This document shows, piece after piece, positions 8,212 through 16,747 of a DNA stretch of 64,000 nt. Made by a program: the position numbers and the translations under genes. The notes below the pieces were generated by a model, which was not told the origin of the DNA, made no database searches, and saw only the letters and a list, made by a program, of their open reading frames with translations. The stretch's first letter is position 1; every line of letters starts with the position of its first letter. Origin of the DNA: Sporosarcina sp. D27 (lineage in GTDB: Bacteria; Bacillota; Bacilli; Bacillales_A; Planococcaceae); assembly GCF_000586555.1 (NCBI RefSeq), contig NZ_AZUC01000046.1:124001-188000 (forward strand). The letters run 5' to 3'.

Positions 8212-9201
8212 TTGACTTGCAAAACGGCATGTATAGTTACCGACTTACAAATAGAAGTGAAGGTTGATGACCTAACACAACACAAAATGCTAAAAGAACA
8301 CATGGAACGCCTGCATGTTCTGGGTGCTTTTGACGGAGAGAATAGCTCTGTATTTACTGTTAATGAAGCTGGTCTCCGAGATTTAACTGACTTTGCTCGG
8401 GATTTTTTAGATGTGAAAAAGTTATACTTTCGGATATCTGGAGAGGCACCGTGGAGATCCCTCTTGGAAGTGGATGAAGTGTTCACCTCTCAGTGGATTG
8501 ATGACCTCATTCAACAAGAACGCGTGATTTCCTTTTATCAGCCTATTGTGGACGCAGAATGCTCTGTTTTCGGCTACGAGCTATTAGCTCGGTTCCATTC
8601 GCCTGAAGGTCGGATGATTTATCCAGATGAAGCATTTGCTGCGGCTAGAGCTCGTGGAAGACTTTATGCACTCGATCGGTTATGTCGGATTACTGCAGTT
8701 CGTCATGCAGCACCTCTTATTAATCTAAAAGCATTCATTAACTTTGTACCTACGTCCATTTATTCACCTGAGTTTTGTTTGCAATCGACCGTTGCAGTAG
8801 CAGAACAGTTCAATATCGACCCATTTCAACTTGTCTTTGAAGTTGTCGAAACAGACAAAGTAGATGATGTTGAGCACTTGAAAAAAATATTAAGATATTA
8901 TCGTGACAAAGGGTTCAATTATGCACTTGATGATGTAGGGGAAGGCTATAGTACAGTGGAGTTATTATCCGATTTAAAACCTCATTATATGAAGCTGGAT
9001 CGATCATTTGTAGACGGTGTCTCATTGGACGTAAAAAAACAAGAGAATGCAGAGATGTTTTTGACGAAAGCTAAAGAGAGCGGTTCTGTTCCACTTGCTG
9101 AAGGAATCGAACGGGAAGAAGATTTCGAGTGGTTAAAGGAGAAAGGCTACCAGCTGTTTCAAGGTTACTTTTTTGGAAAACCAGCCCTATCACCGCTATA
9201 A
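8212..9201 (+). CDS. EAL domain protein, putative c-di-GMP phosphodiesterase with novel N-terminal domain
   Basis: A 329-residue cytosolic protein. Residues about 100-325 are an EAL domain. The signature is ELL (123-125) rather than EAL, but the metal and catalytic residues appear to be kept: E123, N177, E210, the DD pair 240-241, K261, E297 and Q317. Loop 6 reads DDVGEGYS instead of DDFGTGYS. It should hydrolyse or at least bind cyclic di-GMP. Residues 1-95 are an unrecognised, probably regulatory domain; no GGDEF domain or membrane segment is present. The TTG start has GGAGGG 6 bases upstream. Confidence 0.85.
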   Translation: MTCKTACIVTDLQIEVKVDDLTQHKMLKEHMERLHVLGAFDGENSSVFTVNEAGLRDLTDFARDFLDVKKLYFRISGEAPWRSLLEVDEVFTSQWIDDLIQQERVISFYQPIVDAECSVFGYELLARFHSPEGRMIYPDEAFAAARARGRLYALDRLCRITAVRHAAPLINLKAFINFVPTSIYSPEFCLQSTVAVAEQFNIDPFQLVFEVVETDKVDDVEHLKKILRYYRDKGFNYALDDVGEGYSTVELLSDLKPHYMKLDRSFVDGVSLDVKKQENAEMFLTKAKESGSVPLAEGIEREEDFEWLKEKGYQLFQGYFFGKPALSPL

Positions 9202-9213
9202 TAGGAATAATTC

Positions 9214-9243
9214 AAGGACCGCTATAGTGAGCGGTCCTTTTTT
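9214..9243 (+). terminator. Terminator of the EAL gene
   Basis: AAGGACCGCT pairs with AGCGGTCCTT and is followed by T residues, immediately upstream of the photolyase ribosome binding site. Confidence 0.8.
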
Positions 9244-9255
9244 AGGAGGGTTTTT

Positions 9256-10680
9256 TTGAAAACAATTGTCTGGTTCAGAAATGATTTGCGCTTGCATGAT
9301 CATCCTGCTTTAAAAGAAGCGTCAGAATGTGGTCAAGTGCTCCCCGTATTCGTTCTACCGGACCATACGTCCCCGACGGCTGCTGATTGGTGGGTGTATG
9401 AATCCCTTAAGCAACTTGAGCAACAGCTCTTAGAGTTGGGGAATGCATTGACAATTTTAAAAGGCCCCGCCTCAAGAGTCCTATCAAGACTCGCAAAAGA
9501 AACACAAGCAGATGCTCTATTCTTCAATGGTCAAGTAGATCCTGTTTCCCGAAGAGAAGAGGTCAACTTGCTTCAATTGGAATCGTTATCGGAGGTGGAC
9601 ATTCAACGTTTCCCACCGAATATGTTGCTGGATCCTACCATTTTAATAACAGGAGCTGGTCAACCGTATAAAGTATTTGGTGCGTTTTGGAAATCTTTGC
9701 AACAACAGACGATTCCTTGGCCGATTGCAGCTCCCACTACATTGACGAGTTGGTTCCAGGGGTATCCAGGGACTATCCCTTTGGAACAATCAGGTTTACG
9801 GTCTTCGATTGACTGGGATGCCTCACTTCAAGAAGAATGGAAACCAGGTGAAACCGCTTCTTTTGAACAATGGGACAACTTTCGTGACAAGAGACTTAAG
9901 TATTATGACGCTAAGCGTGATTTCCCAGCATTGAACGGCACCTCCAGACTGTCCGGGTTTTTAGCTTCCGGTAATATAAGCATCCGAGCTCTTTGGCACT
10001 CCGTGAGAAATGCGCAGGAAGAGGGGATTGCCCCACAACCAGAAGCGTTTCTCAGACAGCTTGCTTGGAGAGAGTTCTCGCACTACCAACTGTTTCATTT
10101 TCCAGACATTACAGAGAGATCGTTACGTTCAGAGTTTCTCCATTTTCCTTGGCTTGAAGATTCAGCAGGACTGACCGCATGGAAGGAGGGGAAGACTGGC
10201 TACCCGCTCGTTGATGCAGGAATGCGGGAATTATTGGAGACAGGTACCATTCATAACCGTGTGAGAATGGTTGTCGCATCCTTCCTCATCAAACACTTAC
10301 TCATTGATTGGCGTATTGGGGCGAAGTGGTTCAGTGAAACACTCGTCGACTTTGACGTCGCTAACAACACATTAGGTTGGCAGTGGGTAGCAGGCTCTGG
10401 ATTTGATGCAGCTCCGTATTTTAGAATATTTAATCCGACGATGCAAAGTAAGAAATTCGATAAACAGGGAGCTTATATTAGAAGGTGGGTTCCTGAATTA
10501 GCTGCGCTTCCAGATGTATTTCTCCATGAACCGCATATTGCCCCTGAAGATGTCTTGGTTGAAGCAGGGATTGTTCTCGGTGAGACTTATCCGTTCCCAA
10601 TTGTTGACCATTCTGCCGCTCGATCACGTGCTCTTGATGCATATGCGCTCATAAAAGGAAGGAAAGAGGGGCAAGCATGA
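9256..10680 (+). CDS. phr: Deoxyribodipyrimidine photolyase (CPD photolyase)
   Basis: A 474-residue flavoprotein that repairs UV-induced cyclobutane dimers using light. The N-terminal antenna-binding alpha/beta domain opens with VWFRNDLRLHDHPAL. The C-terminal FAD domain has LRQLAWREFSHY, the HNRVRMVVASFLIKHL helix, the DFDVANNTLGWQWVAGSG motif and FRIFNPTMQSKKFD. All hallmark parts and the full family length are present. The TTG start has AGGAGGG upstream. Its stop overlaps the next gene (ATGA), so the two are translationally coupled. Confidence 0.95.
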   Translation: MKTIVWFRNDLRLHDHPALKEASECGQVLPVFVLPDHTSPTAADWWVYESLKQLEQQLLELGNALTILKGPASRVLSRLAKETQADALFFNGQVDPVSRREEVNLLQLESLSEVDIQRFPPNMLLDPTILITGAGQPYKVFGAFWKSLQQQTIPWPIAAPTTLTSWFQGYPGTIPLEQSGLRSSIDWDASLQEEWKPGETASFEQWDNFRDKRLKYYDAKRDFPALNGTSRLSGFLASGNISIRALWHSVRNAQEEGIAPQPEAFLRQLAWREFSHYQLFHFPDITERSLRSEFLHFPWLEDSAGLTAWKEGKTGYPLVDAGMRELLETGTIHNRVRMVVASFLIKHLLIDWRIGAKWFSETLVDFDVANNTLGWQWVAGSGFDAAPYFRIFNPTMQSKKFDKQGAYIRRWVPELAALPDVFLHEPHIAPEDVLVEAGIVLGETYPFPIVDHSAARSRALDAYALIKGRKEGQA

Positions 10681-11102
10681 AACGCACTCTTTGGGCAGCT
10701 GGCTACGGTCTAATTGGAGGACTCATCCTAACATTTCTGTTTAAATGGATAGAGTCTGCAACAGGTGAAAAAGTATACACATTCTTGCTCAATGTCGATT
10801 ACATACCTGTTGTAGGAGATATCGCGTTCCAGGAATGGATAGAAGTGCTCTTTCACCTTGTAGTCTCGGTTTCGGTTGCACTTGGGTTTTATTTGATGTA
10901 CAGGTTGCGTCCATCGTGGGAAAAAAGAGCAATTACGATTTGTACGGTGGGTAGTGTCATCATTGGGATATCTTTATTTCCAACAACAGCATTATCCGAT
11001 AGAACACCAGAGATTACGGATGGGTTATCGCTTCTATACTGGTTACTGGGTCATGCAATCTTTGGGGCAGTGTTAGGCACTCTCTTCAGATTTGAAACCT
11101 AG
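10677..11102 (+). CDS. Hypothetical membrane protein coupled to photolyase
   Basis: A 141-residue protein with four predicted membrane helices (about residues 7-24, 55-78, 85-103 and 117-136) and a short external loop, I-P-V-V-G-D, between helices 1 and 2. Its ATG overlaps the photolyase stop codon, so it is made from the same transcript. I do not recognise the family. The coupling hints at a function under light or UV exposure, but nothing in the protein itself shows it. Confidence 0.75.
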   Translation: MKRTLWAAGYGLIGGLILTFLFKWIESATGEKVYTFLLNVDYIPVVGDIAFQEWIEVLFHLVVSVSVALGFYLMYRLRPSWEKRAITICTVGSVIIGISLFPTTALSDRTPEITDGLSLLYWLLGHAIFGAVLGTLFRFET

Positions 11103-11116
11103 ACATGTGTATATAC

Positions 11117-11161
11117 AAAAAGCACTTCAGCTGTCATAGCGACAGGACTGAAGTGCTTTTT
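11117..11161. terminator. Bidirectional terminator between photolyase operon and yhgE
   Basis: AAAAAGCACTTCAG pairs with CTGAAGTGCTTTTT and an inner CTGTC/GACAG stem extends the hairpin. The A and T runs serve both converging transcripts. Confidence 0.9.
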
Positions 11162-11164
11162 GAG

Positions 11165-13381
11165 TTAATGGAATATCCCAGCTTCTTTCGATTTTTTCAA
11201 TAGCTTGTTCGTTCCTTTATTAATGCGCGCCTTGAGCAGTGCACCGAACAGGATGAATGCAATCGAACTGCAAGCAAGGAATGACAAGTCTTTAGCGACT
11301 CGTTCCCAAACGATGCCGCCAACTGCCTCACGCATAACGTCAATTGCATACGTAAATGGTAGGAATGGGTTGATCATTCCAAAAAAGTCGGGTAGCAGTA
11401 CAACCGGATACGTTCCCCCAGAGCCTGCAATTTGCAAAACGAGCATGACAATCGCCATGGCTTTACCGACATCACCAAACACAGAAACGAGCGTGTAGAC
11501 AATTGACATGAAGACCAGGCTAATAATCACTCCGAATACGACAAACCAAAACGGTTCACGGATATGAACATCGAGCAACAACAGGTCTCCCGCAACTACA
11601 ATGAACATTTGCAATAAGCCGATCAAACCGAATGTCAGGAGACGTCCGAAATAGACTTGTCGTGTTGTAAACTCCTCTCCGTGCACATCAGTAGATAGTA
11701 AAGAAATGAGAAGAAGACAACCGACCCAGAGGGAGAGCACTGTATAGAATGGCGTCATACCAGTCCCATAGTTCTCAATCGAGTATAACCGATTTTCCTT
11801 CAATTGGATTGGTTCTTCAAAAAACGTTTTTTCAGCATTCGGATCATTTTGGAGCAATTGAATGATTTGGTTAATATCCGTTTCTCCTTGAATGCTGCGG
11901 ATTTTCTCCGCTAACTGATTCACTTTTTCAGAAACGTACGGATACTCAGTTACAGCTTTTTCGATTGTTTCTTTTCCTTCAGCCAATTCCCGATCTGAGT
12001 TGCCAAGAATCGTTTGCACTTTTGGAAGGGTGGATTGAATTTCGGTTAGAAGTCCTTTAGCCTTTCCGAGCGTGTCTTTTGCTGTAGCGACTTCTTTTTT
12101 AACTGTCGGTTCAATCGTATTCACATATTCTTTCATGAATGCATCCAATTCAACGGATGTATTTCCGGCAATTTTTTGTAAATCATCGACTGCCTGGTCC
12201 AATTCCTCAGCTTTACCTGTAACGACACTGTTCACTGTACGAGCATTCGTTTGTGCTTCTTGTAACAACTTTTTCAGATTGTCTGTTTTTGTAATCGCAT
12301 CATCCAGTTTGCCAGACAGGTCGGGGGATGATAAGGAGGGAGCCGTTTGTTGTTCACTATCAGGTTTTTCATCCGGTGTCGGTAACTGTTCTACTAATTC
12401 CTGCAAACGAACAAGATCTTGCTTGACACCGTCGACCCGTTCAATACTTGCTGACATCCGCTCGTCCAATGATTTTTTCGCATTATCGAGTTCAGTAAAA
12501 TCCATTTGAACGCCTTGTAACTGTTTCAAAAAATCGTTTGCTTCGTTAGAAATATCACTTACTTTTTTCAAATCGGCTTTAATTTTTGGAGACATTTCAT
12601 TTAACTTCTGTTCAGCTTCGTTTAAATAGCCAACGGTTCGATTGATTTGGCCAAGCCCATCGTCTGTGATTTGTTTCGCTTCCGGCAACTTGCCTTGTGC
12701 TTCGTGGATGATGGCTTGTGCATCTGTAGCATCACCTAATCCTCGATTGAGAAGGTCATAGATTTCTGGCAAGCTTTTTTCAGCTTCAAACACATAGTTT
12801 TCGAATTTTTGAACGTCCGGTAAGTCTTGTTCTAATTGAAGGCCAAGTTTGTTTAGCATGTCAAAGATGACACCGTTCACAGTGGAAACGAATTGACTAC
12901 TAACTTGGTCGACAATCACCGTTGCACCTTTTTCAGTGATTTTTGGTGCGATGGAGTTTAATTTCTCATTCACAAAGTAGTCGATTTCGGCTTTTTGAGG
13001 ATTGCCGGATACAACTGACGCAAGTTGTTCTGACAAGTTCTTCGGTAACACCATGACAGCAAAATAATCGCCGTACTCGACTCCATCCATCGCTTCTTTT
13101 CGAGATACAAAGTGCCACTCCATGGATGGATTTTTCTTGAGTGTCGAAACGATTTCTTTCCCCGTGTCAATGTGTTTTTCTTGCACATCCGCTCCTTTAT
13201 CTTCATTAACAACAGCGATGGGCAATTTATCGGTTCTGCCATATGGATCTGAAGAGGCATAAATATTGAGCCATGCGTACAAAGAAGGCAGGAATATTAA
13301 GCCGCCAATCAGCACTGCGGCGACCCAGTTTGTTGAGATGTTGCGCACATCCCGCTTAAAAATCGTGAAGATATTGCGCAT
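11165..13381 (-). CDS. yhgE: YhgE/Pip family membrane protein (ABC-2-like)
   Basis: A 738-residue protein. There is one N-terminal membrane segment (about 20-40), a large extracellular region (about 45-540) rich in heptad-like helices with a proline- and glutamine-rich insert, and five to six C-terminal membrane helices of ABC-2 permease type. Phage infection protein (Pip) of Lactococcus and YhgE of B. subtilis have this layout; Pip is a surface receptor for phage. The host function is uncertain, with export of polymers or toxins being possible. It stands alone with GGAGG before its ATG. Confidence 0.87.
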   Translation of the reverse strand: MRNIFTIFKRDVRNISTNWVAAVLIGGLIFLPSLYAWLNIYASSDPYGRTDKLPIAVVNEDKGADVQEKHIDTGKEIVSTLKKNPSMEWHFVSRKEAMDGVEYGDYFAVMVLPKNLSEQLASVVSGNPQKAEIDYFVNEKLNSIAPKITEKGATVIVDQVSSQFVSTVNGVIFDMLNKLGLQLEQDLPDVQKFENYVFEAEKSLPEIYDLLNRGLGDATDAQAIIHEAQGKLPEAKQITDDGLGQINRTVGYLNEAEQKLNEMSPKIKADLKKVSDISNEANDFLKQLQGVQMDFTELDNAKKSLDERMSASIERVDGVKQDLVRLQELVEQLPTPDEKPDSEQQTAPSLSSPDLSGKLDDAITKTDNLKKLLQEAQTNARTVNSVVTGKAEELDQAVDDLQKIAGNTSVELDAFMKEYVNTIEPTVKKEVATAKDTLGKAKGLLTEIQSTLPKVQTILGNSDRELAEGKETIEKAVTEYPYVSEKVNQLAEKIRSIQGETDINQIIQLLQNDPNAEKTFFEEPIQLKENRLYSIENYGTGMTPFYTVLSLWVGCLLLISLLSTDVHGEEFTTRQVYFGRLLTFGLIGLLQMFIVVAGDLLLLDVHIREPFWFVVFGVIISLVFMSIVYTLVSVFGDVGKAMAIVMLVLQIAGSGGTYPVVLLPDFFGMINPFLPFTYAIDVMREAVGGIVWERVAKDLSFLACSSIAFILFGALLKARINKGTNKLLKKSKEAGIFH

Positions 13382-13415
13382 TTTTTTGCCTCCTATTCCT
13401 TCTGATAATGGTATC

Positions 13416-13447
13416 CATACTACCAGATTTATGTCGAAGTTAGTATG
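13416..13447. promoter_or_regulatory. Inverted repeat upstream of yhgE, possible operator
   Basis: CATACTA (13416-13422) and TAGTATG (13441-13447) are perfect 7-base arms 18 bases apart, 35-66 bases before the yhgE start. yhgE-like genes are often controlled by TetR proteins, but none is encoded nearby. Confidence 0.3.
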
Positions 13448-13484
13448 AATCTGCTGGGTTCATGCCCTCTCTTCTATACTACCC

Positions 13485-13521
13485 AAAAACCCCTTGTCCT
13501 GAACGTCAGGCAAAGGGGTTT
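13485..13521 (-). terminator. Terminator of the hrtBA-like operon
   Basis: On the - strand AAACCCCTTTG pairs with CAAGGGGTTTTT; an inner CCTGA/TCAGG stem closes the loop and the T run follows. It lies directly after the ATPase gene. Confidence 0.8.
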
Positions 13522-13527
13522 GCTCAA

Positions 13528-14202
13528 TTATTCAATCAAACCATCTTTCATCGTAACAATACGGTCTGCATACGGTAACATATCTTCATCGTGAGTGACC
13601 ATAAGGGTAGTGATTTTCAACGTTTTCGTTAGATTCCGGATGATTTCCATTACCTCTTTGGAACGTTTAGAGTCGAGACTCGCTGTTGGTTCATCCGCAA
13701 ATAGCATTTTCGGTTGGTGGATGATTGCTCGTGCAATTGCGACACGTTGTTTTTCGCCACCAGAGAGGGAAGAAGGGTAGGCATCTTTCCTGTGTGACAT
13801 GCCGACAAGATCCAGCACTTTCGACACTTCTTGCTTCTGTTGCTTCTTGTTTAACTTCGTTTCAGCGACATCTAGCATGAGCAGTAATTGGTCTTCAACC
13901 GTCAAAAAGGGAACAAGGTGCGATGACTGGAACACAAATCCGAATTCACTTGAACGGATTTTACGAATTTCTTCTTGACTCATCTGAGTCATGTCTTTAC
14001 CTTCAAAAAGCACTTGCCCACCAGTTGCTTTTTGCAGTCCAGCGGCAATCGTCAAAATCGTCGATTTACCAGATCCTGATGGACCAACGAGTGCTGTGAT
14101 TTCGCCTTCGTTCAAGTCAAGATCGACACCTTTTAAGATTTTCTCACTGACATCACCACTTTTGAATGTTTTTTCGACATCGTCAATTGTGAAAATCGCC
14201 AT
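13528..14202 (-). CDS. hrtA: ABC transporter ATP-binding protein, HrtA-like
   Basis: A 224-residue LolD/MacB-type ATPase: Walker A GPSGSGKS (about 39-46), signature LSGGEKQR, Walker B DEPTASLD and a switch histidine in VTHD. It starts one base after the stop of the FtsX-type permease and must pair with it. Size, pairing and the HssR-like repeat upstream of the operon make it the likely HrtA of a haem-stress efflux pump. A peptide or antibiotic exporter of the same superfamily is the alternative. Confidence 0.8.
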   Translation of the reverse strand: MAIFTIDDVEKTFKSGDVSEKILKGVDLDLNEGEITALVGPSGSGKSTILTIAAGLQKATGGQVLFEGKDMTQMSQEEIRKIRSSEFGFVFQSSHLVPFLTVEDQLLLMLDVAETKLNKKQQKQEVSKVLDLVGMSHRKDAYPSSLSGGEKQRVAIARAIIHQPKMLFADEPTASLDSKRSKEVMEIIRNLTKTLKITTLMVTHDEDMLPYADRIVTMKDGLIE

Positions 14203-14203
14203 C

Positions 14204-15238
14204 TTACATCTCTCCTTGTTGGATTGCCTGCAACGGCTCCACTTTTTTGATTTGGAATCCTGAAATAGTTGCTCCGATGAATCCGATGACTAAGAATACA
14301 CCAGACAGTAATAATGAAGTCTCAATTGGTAAGCTGAACGGCATACCTGCGGGAGCTACCATACTGAATACTTGGCTGAGCCCAACGGATAATACGAGCG
14401 AAACAGCTGTAATAAGTAACATTTGGTACCACATCATGCTAAACAGTGAAATGGTCTTCACACCAATCGCTTTCAATATGCCATACAATCCGATTTTCTG
14501 GACGTTCATCATATAGAAGAAAATCGCAAACAGCATACCGCTGATCACAACGAGGAACCAAATGATCATGTTGAGGGACATTTGTTCTGCGCCATAGCTC
14601 GGAATCGTATTCAAGAATTCTTTGTTATTGAATGATTCAAGTCCCTTGATGGAATCAGGACTGTCCGATCCTGGGATGAATACCGTCTGCATTTCCATCA
14701 CACGGTAAATTTCTTGATAGTTTTTCATGCTGATGAACGCAACAGGTGCGTGGCTATACGTTTGCTTTTCTGCGAATCCAACGACTTTGAACTCTCCGCT
14801 GAATTGGTTATTTGTCAGAATGTCACCGACTTTAATCCCATCGTCTTTCAAGGAAGCATCCAGTACAACTTCATTGTCTTTGACATTCGGGAATAGTTCG
14901 CTGTCAGTGGAAGTCACAAACGCTACACTATGCTGTTTGTCATCTGTATCGTTGACAAAGCCCATTTGAATGGACATTGCAGTGGCGCCTTTATAGTCTG
15001 CGAGCAATTTGTCTTGCTGATCGATATCGATTTTAGAAAGGTTGTATGTTTGTTTTGCATCTTCATTTAAGTAGAACTGCCCGTTGGGGACATTTTTAAT
15101 AAGAGCAGCGTTGTCTTCAGACAATCCGTTCGCAAGCCCAGAGATAATGAAGGTCAAGAAACTAACCAAAAAGATAATCGAACCGAGTATCAGGAACTTC
15201 ATTTTACTTTTTTTAACTTCTTTCCACGCCATTTGCAT
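14204..15238 (-). CDS. hrtB: ABC transporter permease, FtsX-type, HrtB-like
   Basis: A 344-residue protein with one N-terminal membrane helix (about 17-40), a large extracellular MacB-like domain and three C-terminal helices, ending with KKVEPLQAIQQGEM. The opening AWKEVKKSKMKFLIL and the length match HrtB, which lets Gram-positive bacteria relieve haem toxicity. ATG 15238 was chosen: GGAGG lies 8 bases before it, and the in-frame GTG further out overlaps that site. An HssR-like direct repeat lies 43-62 bases upstream. The order is permease first, then ATPase. Confidence 0.75.
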   Translation of the reverse strand: MQMAWKEVKKSKMKFLILGSIIFLVSFLTFIISGLANGLSEDNAALIKNVPNGQFYLNEDAKQTYNLSKIDIDQQDKLLADYKGATAMSIQMGFVNDTDDKQHSVAFVTSTDSELFPNVKDNEVVLDASLKDDGIKVGDILTNNQFSGEFKVVGFAEKQTYSHAPVAFISMKNYQEIYRVMEMQTVFIPGSDSPDSIKGLESFNNKEFLNTIPSYGAEQMSLNMIIWFLVVISGMLFAIFFYMMNVQKIGLYGILKAIGVKTISLFSMMWYQMLLITAVSLVLSVGLSQVFSMVAPAGMPFSLPIETSLLLSGVFLVIGFIGATISGFQIKKVEPLQAIQQGEM

Positions 15239-15267
15239 GGTGAACACCTCCGTTATTGATTACCTTC

Positions 15268-15300
15268 AGTGTACTCCCGCAATATGAACGCTACATAAAC
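15268..15300 (-). promoter_or_regulatory. HssR-like direct repeat and -10 box of hrtBA
   Basis: Read on the - strand, GTTTATGTA-GC-GTTCATATT occupies 15300-15281. The second half is an exact copy of the GTTCATATT half-site known for HssR, with the same 2-base spacing; the first half matches at 6 of 9 positions. A -10-like TACACT (15273-15268) follows at activator-type spacing. Confidence 0.6.
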
Positions 15301-15333
15301 TCATCATTACAATTGAATCGCTGCGAAACTTTT

Positions 15334-15369
15334 TCCCTACCAGTATTGAGATTCATCATCTGGTAGGGA
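15334..15369. repeat. Perfect 10-base inverted repeat in the hrtB upstream region
   Basis: TCCCTACCAG (15334-15343) and CTGGTAGGGA (15360-15369) flank 16 bases. Neither strand has a T run after the second arm, so it is not a terminator. It lies between the hrtBA promoter and the promoter of the small gene at 15529. Confidence 0.5.
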
Positions 15370-15401
15370 GTATGTGCTAAATATTTTCCAATTATTAAGT
15401 G

Positions 15402-15426
15402 TTGCTAGATAGAAATATGGTATAAT
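15402..15426 (+). promoter_or_regulatory. Extended -10 promoter for the small ORF and MccF gene
   Basis: TGGTATAAT (15418-15426) is a perfect -10 hexamer with a TGn extension. The -35 region is poor (AGTGTT at 17 bases, or TTGCTA at 13). Confidence 0.55.
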
Positions 15427-15528
15427 TATCCGGAATAAAAGAGTTAACATTCGGATAACAGTTTTTAGATTCTCTATACATACACCAAAATATCTGAATG
15501 AGCTTTTAAATAGGAAGGAGGAATTCTT

Positions 15529-15684
15529 ATGGAAAATATGATTTCTGTACTCCCAATCCTTTCACTACTTTTTTGGCTTGTACCATTTGTGTTCATCATT
15601 TGGTTTCTAATTACTTTCATTAAATTACAGAAAGAAAAAAATCAAATCTTGCGTACAATTGCAGATAAGATGAACAATTTATAA
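15529..15684 (+). CDS. Small single-pass membrane protein (51 residues)
   Basis: This open frame begins with ATG 8 bases after AGGAGG and ends 17 bases before the MccF-like gene. The product has one hydrophobic helix (about residues 8-32, rich in Leu, Phe and Trp) and a basic amphipathic tail (KLQKEKNQILRTIADKMNN). Small proteins with this layout often anchor or regulate membrane complexes, but I do not recognise it. The strong ribosome binding site and operon position support its being real. Confidence 0.7.
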   Translation: MENMISVLPILSLLFWLVPFVFIIWFLITFIKLQKEKNQILRTIADKMNNL

Positions 15685-15701
15685 GGAGAGGAGTACACAA
15701 A

Positions 15702-16697
15702 ATGAAGCGATTAAAACAAGGGGATACAATCGGAATCTTCTCCCCATCATCACCTGCTACTGTGAATGCAGAACCACGCTATAAACGGGCAAAAGCGTTT
15801 TTGGAGTCGAAAGGATTCATCGTGAGAGAGGGGAATTTAACAGGGAAAGACGAAGGATACCGTTCTGGCACACCAAAAGAGCGAGCAGAGGAACTAAACG
15901 AGTTGCTTAGAGATCCAGATGTCACCATGATCATGTCCACAATTGGTGGCACCAATTCAAATAGTATGTTGCCCTATATTGACTATGAAGCGTTTAAACA
16001 AAACCCCAAACTTGTAGTTGGATATTCGGATACCACAGCGATACTACTCGCGCTTTATGCAAAAACAGGTATCCCTACATTTTATGGACCCGCATTGGTT
16101 CCGTCATTCGGGGAATTTGAGCCACTAGTCAATGTTACGTATCGCTATTTCGAGCAGTATTTTATGCAAGAAAGTGTCATTCCTTATGAAGTACCAATGC
16201 CTGACTATTGGTCCGACGAACCGGTCAACTGGTTGGAGAAGACGACTGAGAAAAAGTTGTATCCAAATGAATGGGTGACGGGGAACGGAGGAGCTGCAGA
16301 AGGACGGCTGATTGGAGGGAATTTGAATACGATGTACGGCTTTATCGGGTCGTCGTATTTCCCTGAGTTTAAGCACGGGGATATTTTACTAATTGAAGAC
16401 TGTATGAAAACGGCATCTGTGGTGGAAAAAAACCTTGCTATGCTAAAAGTACATGGTGTCTTTGAAAAAGTTGCGGGCATCATTTTGGGGAAACACGAAT
16501 TATATGATGATTTAGGGACCGGCAAACAACCTATGGATTTATTGTTAGAACAGCTAGATGGACTGCCAATTCCGATTCTAGCTGAATTTGACACGTGCCA
16601 CACACATCCCATGCATCCATTAACCATTGGGAAAAAGGTCAAGCTAGATGCAGATGCAAAAACTGTATCTTGTACTGAACGTTGGCTTGACGTTTAA
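15702..16697 (+). CDS. S66 family serine peptidase, MccF / LD-carboxypeptidase type
   Basis: A 331-residue S66 peptidase. The nucleophile is Ser109 in GYSDTT, the Glu is in IEDCMK (about residue 232), and the His lies in the CHTHPMHPL segment (300-305), giving the Ser-Glu-His triad of the family. MccF members hydrolyse microcin C7 and related aminoacyl-nucleotides and protect the cell; LD-carboxypeptidases trim murein tetrapeptides. The opening GDTIGIFSPSSPAT and the length favour the MccF branch. It follows the small membrane protein in one operon. Confidence 0.87.
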   Translation: MKRLKQGDTIGIFSPSSPATVNAEPRYKRAKAFLESKGFIVREGNLTGKDEGYRSGTPKERAEELNELLRDPDVTMIMSTIGGTNSNSMLPYIDYEAFKQNPKLVVGYSDTTAILLALYAKTGIPTFYGPALVPSFGEFEPLVNVTYRYFEQYFMQESVIPYEVPMPDYWSDEPVNWLEKTTEKKLYPNEWVTGNGGAAEGRLIGGNLNTMYGFIGSSYFPEFKHGDILLIEDCMKTASVVEKNLAMLKVHGVFEKVAGIILGKHELYDDLGTGKQPMDLLLEQLDGLPIPILAEFDTCHTHPMHPLTIGKKVKLDADAKTVSCTERWLDV

Positions 16698-16747
16698 GTA
16701 AGCGAATATCAAGGCCGCTTAAACAGAATATTAGAGGAGGAACAGTT

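Noticed and set aside
11205..12509. + strand frames opposite yhgE
   Set aside because: They are antisense to a well-supported 738-residue gene and lack start signals.
15334..15369. Terminator between hrtB and the small ORF
   Set aside because: The inverted repeat has no T run on the correct side of either strand, and both flanking genes read away from it.
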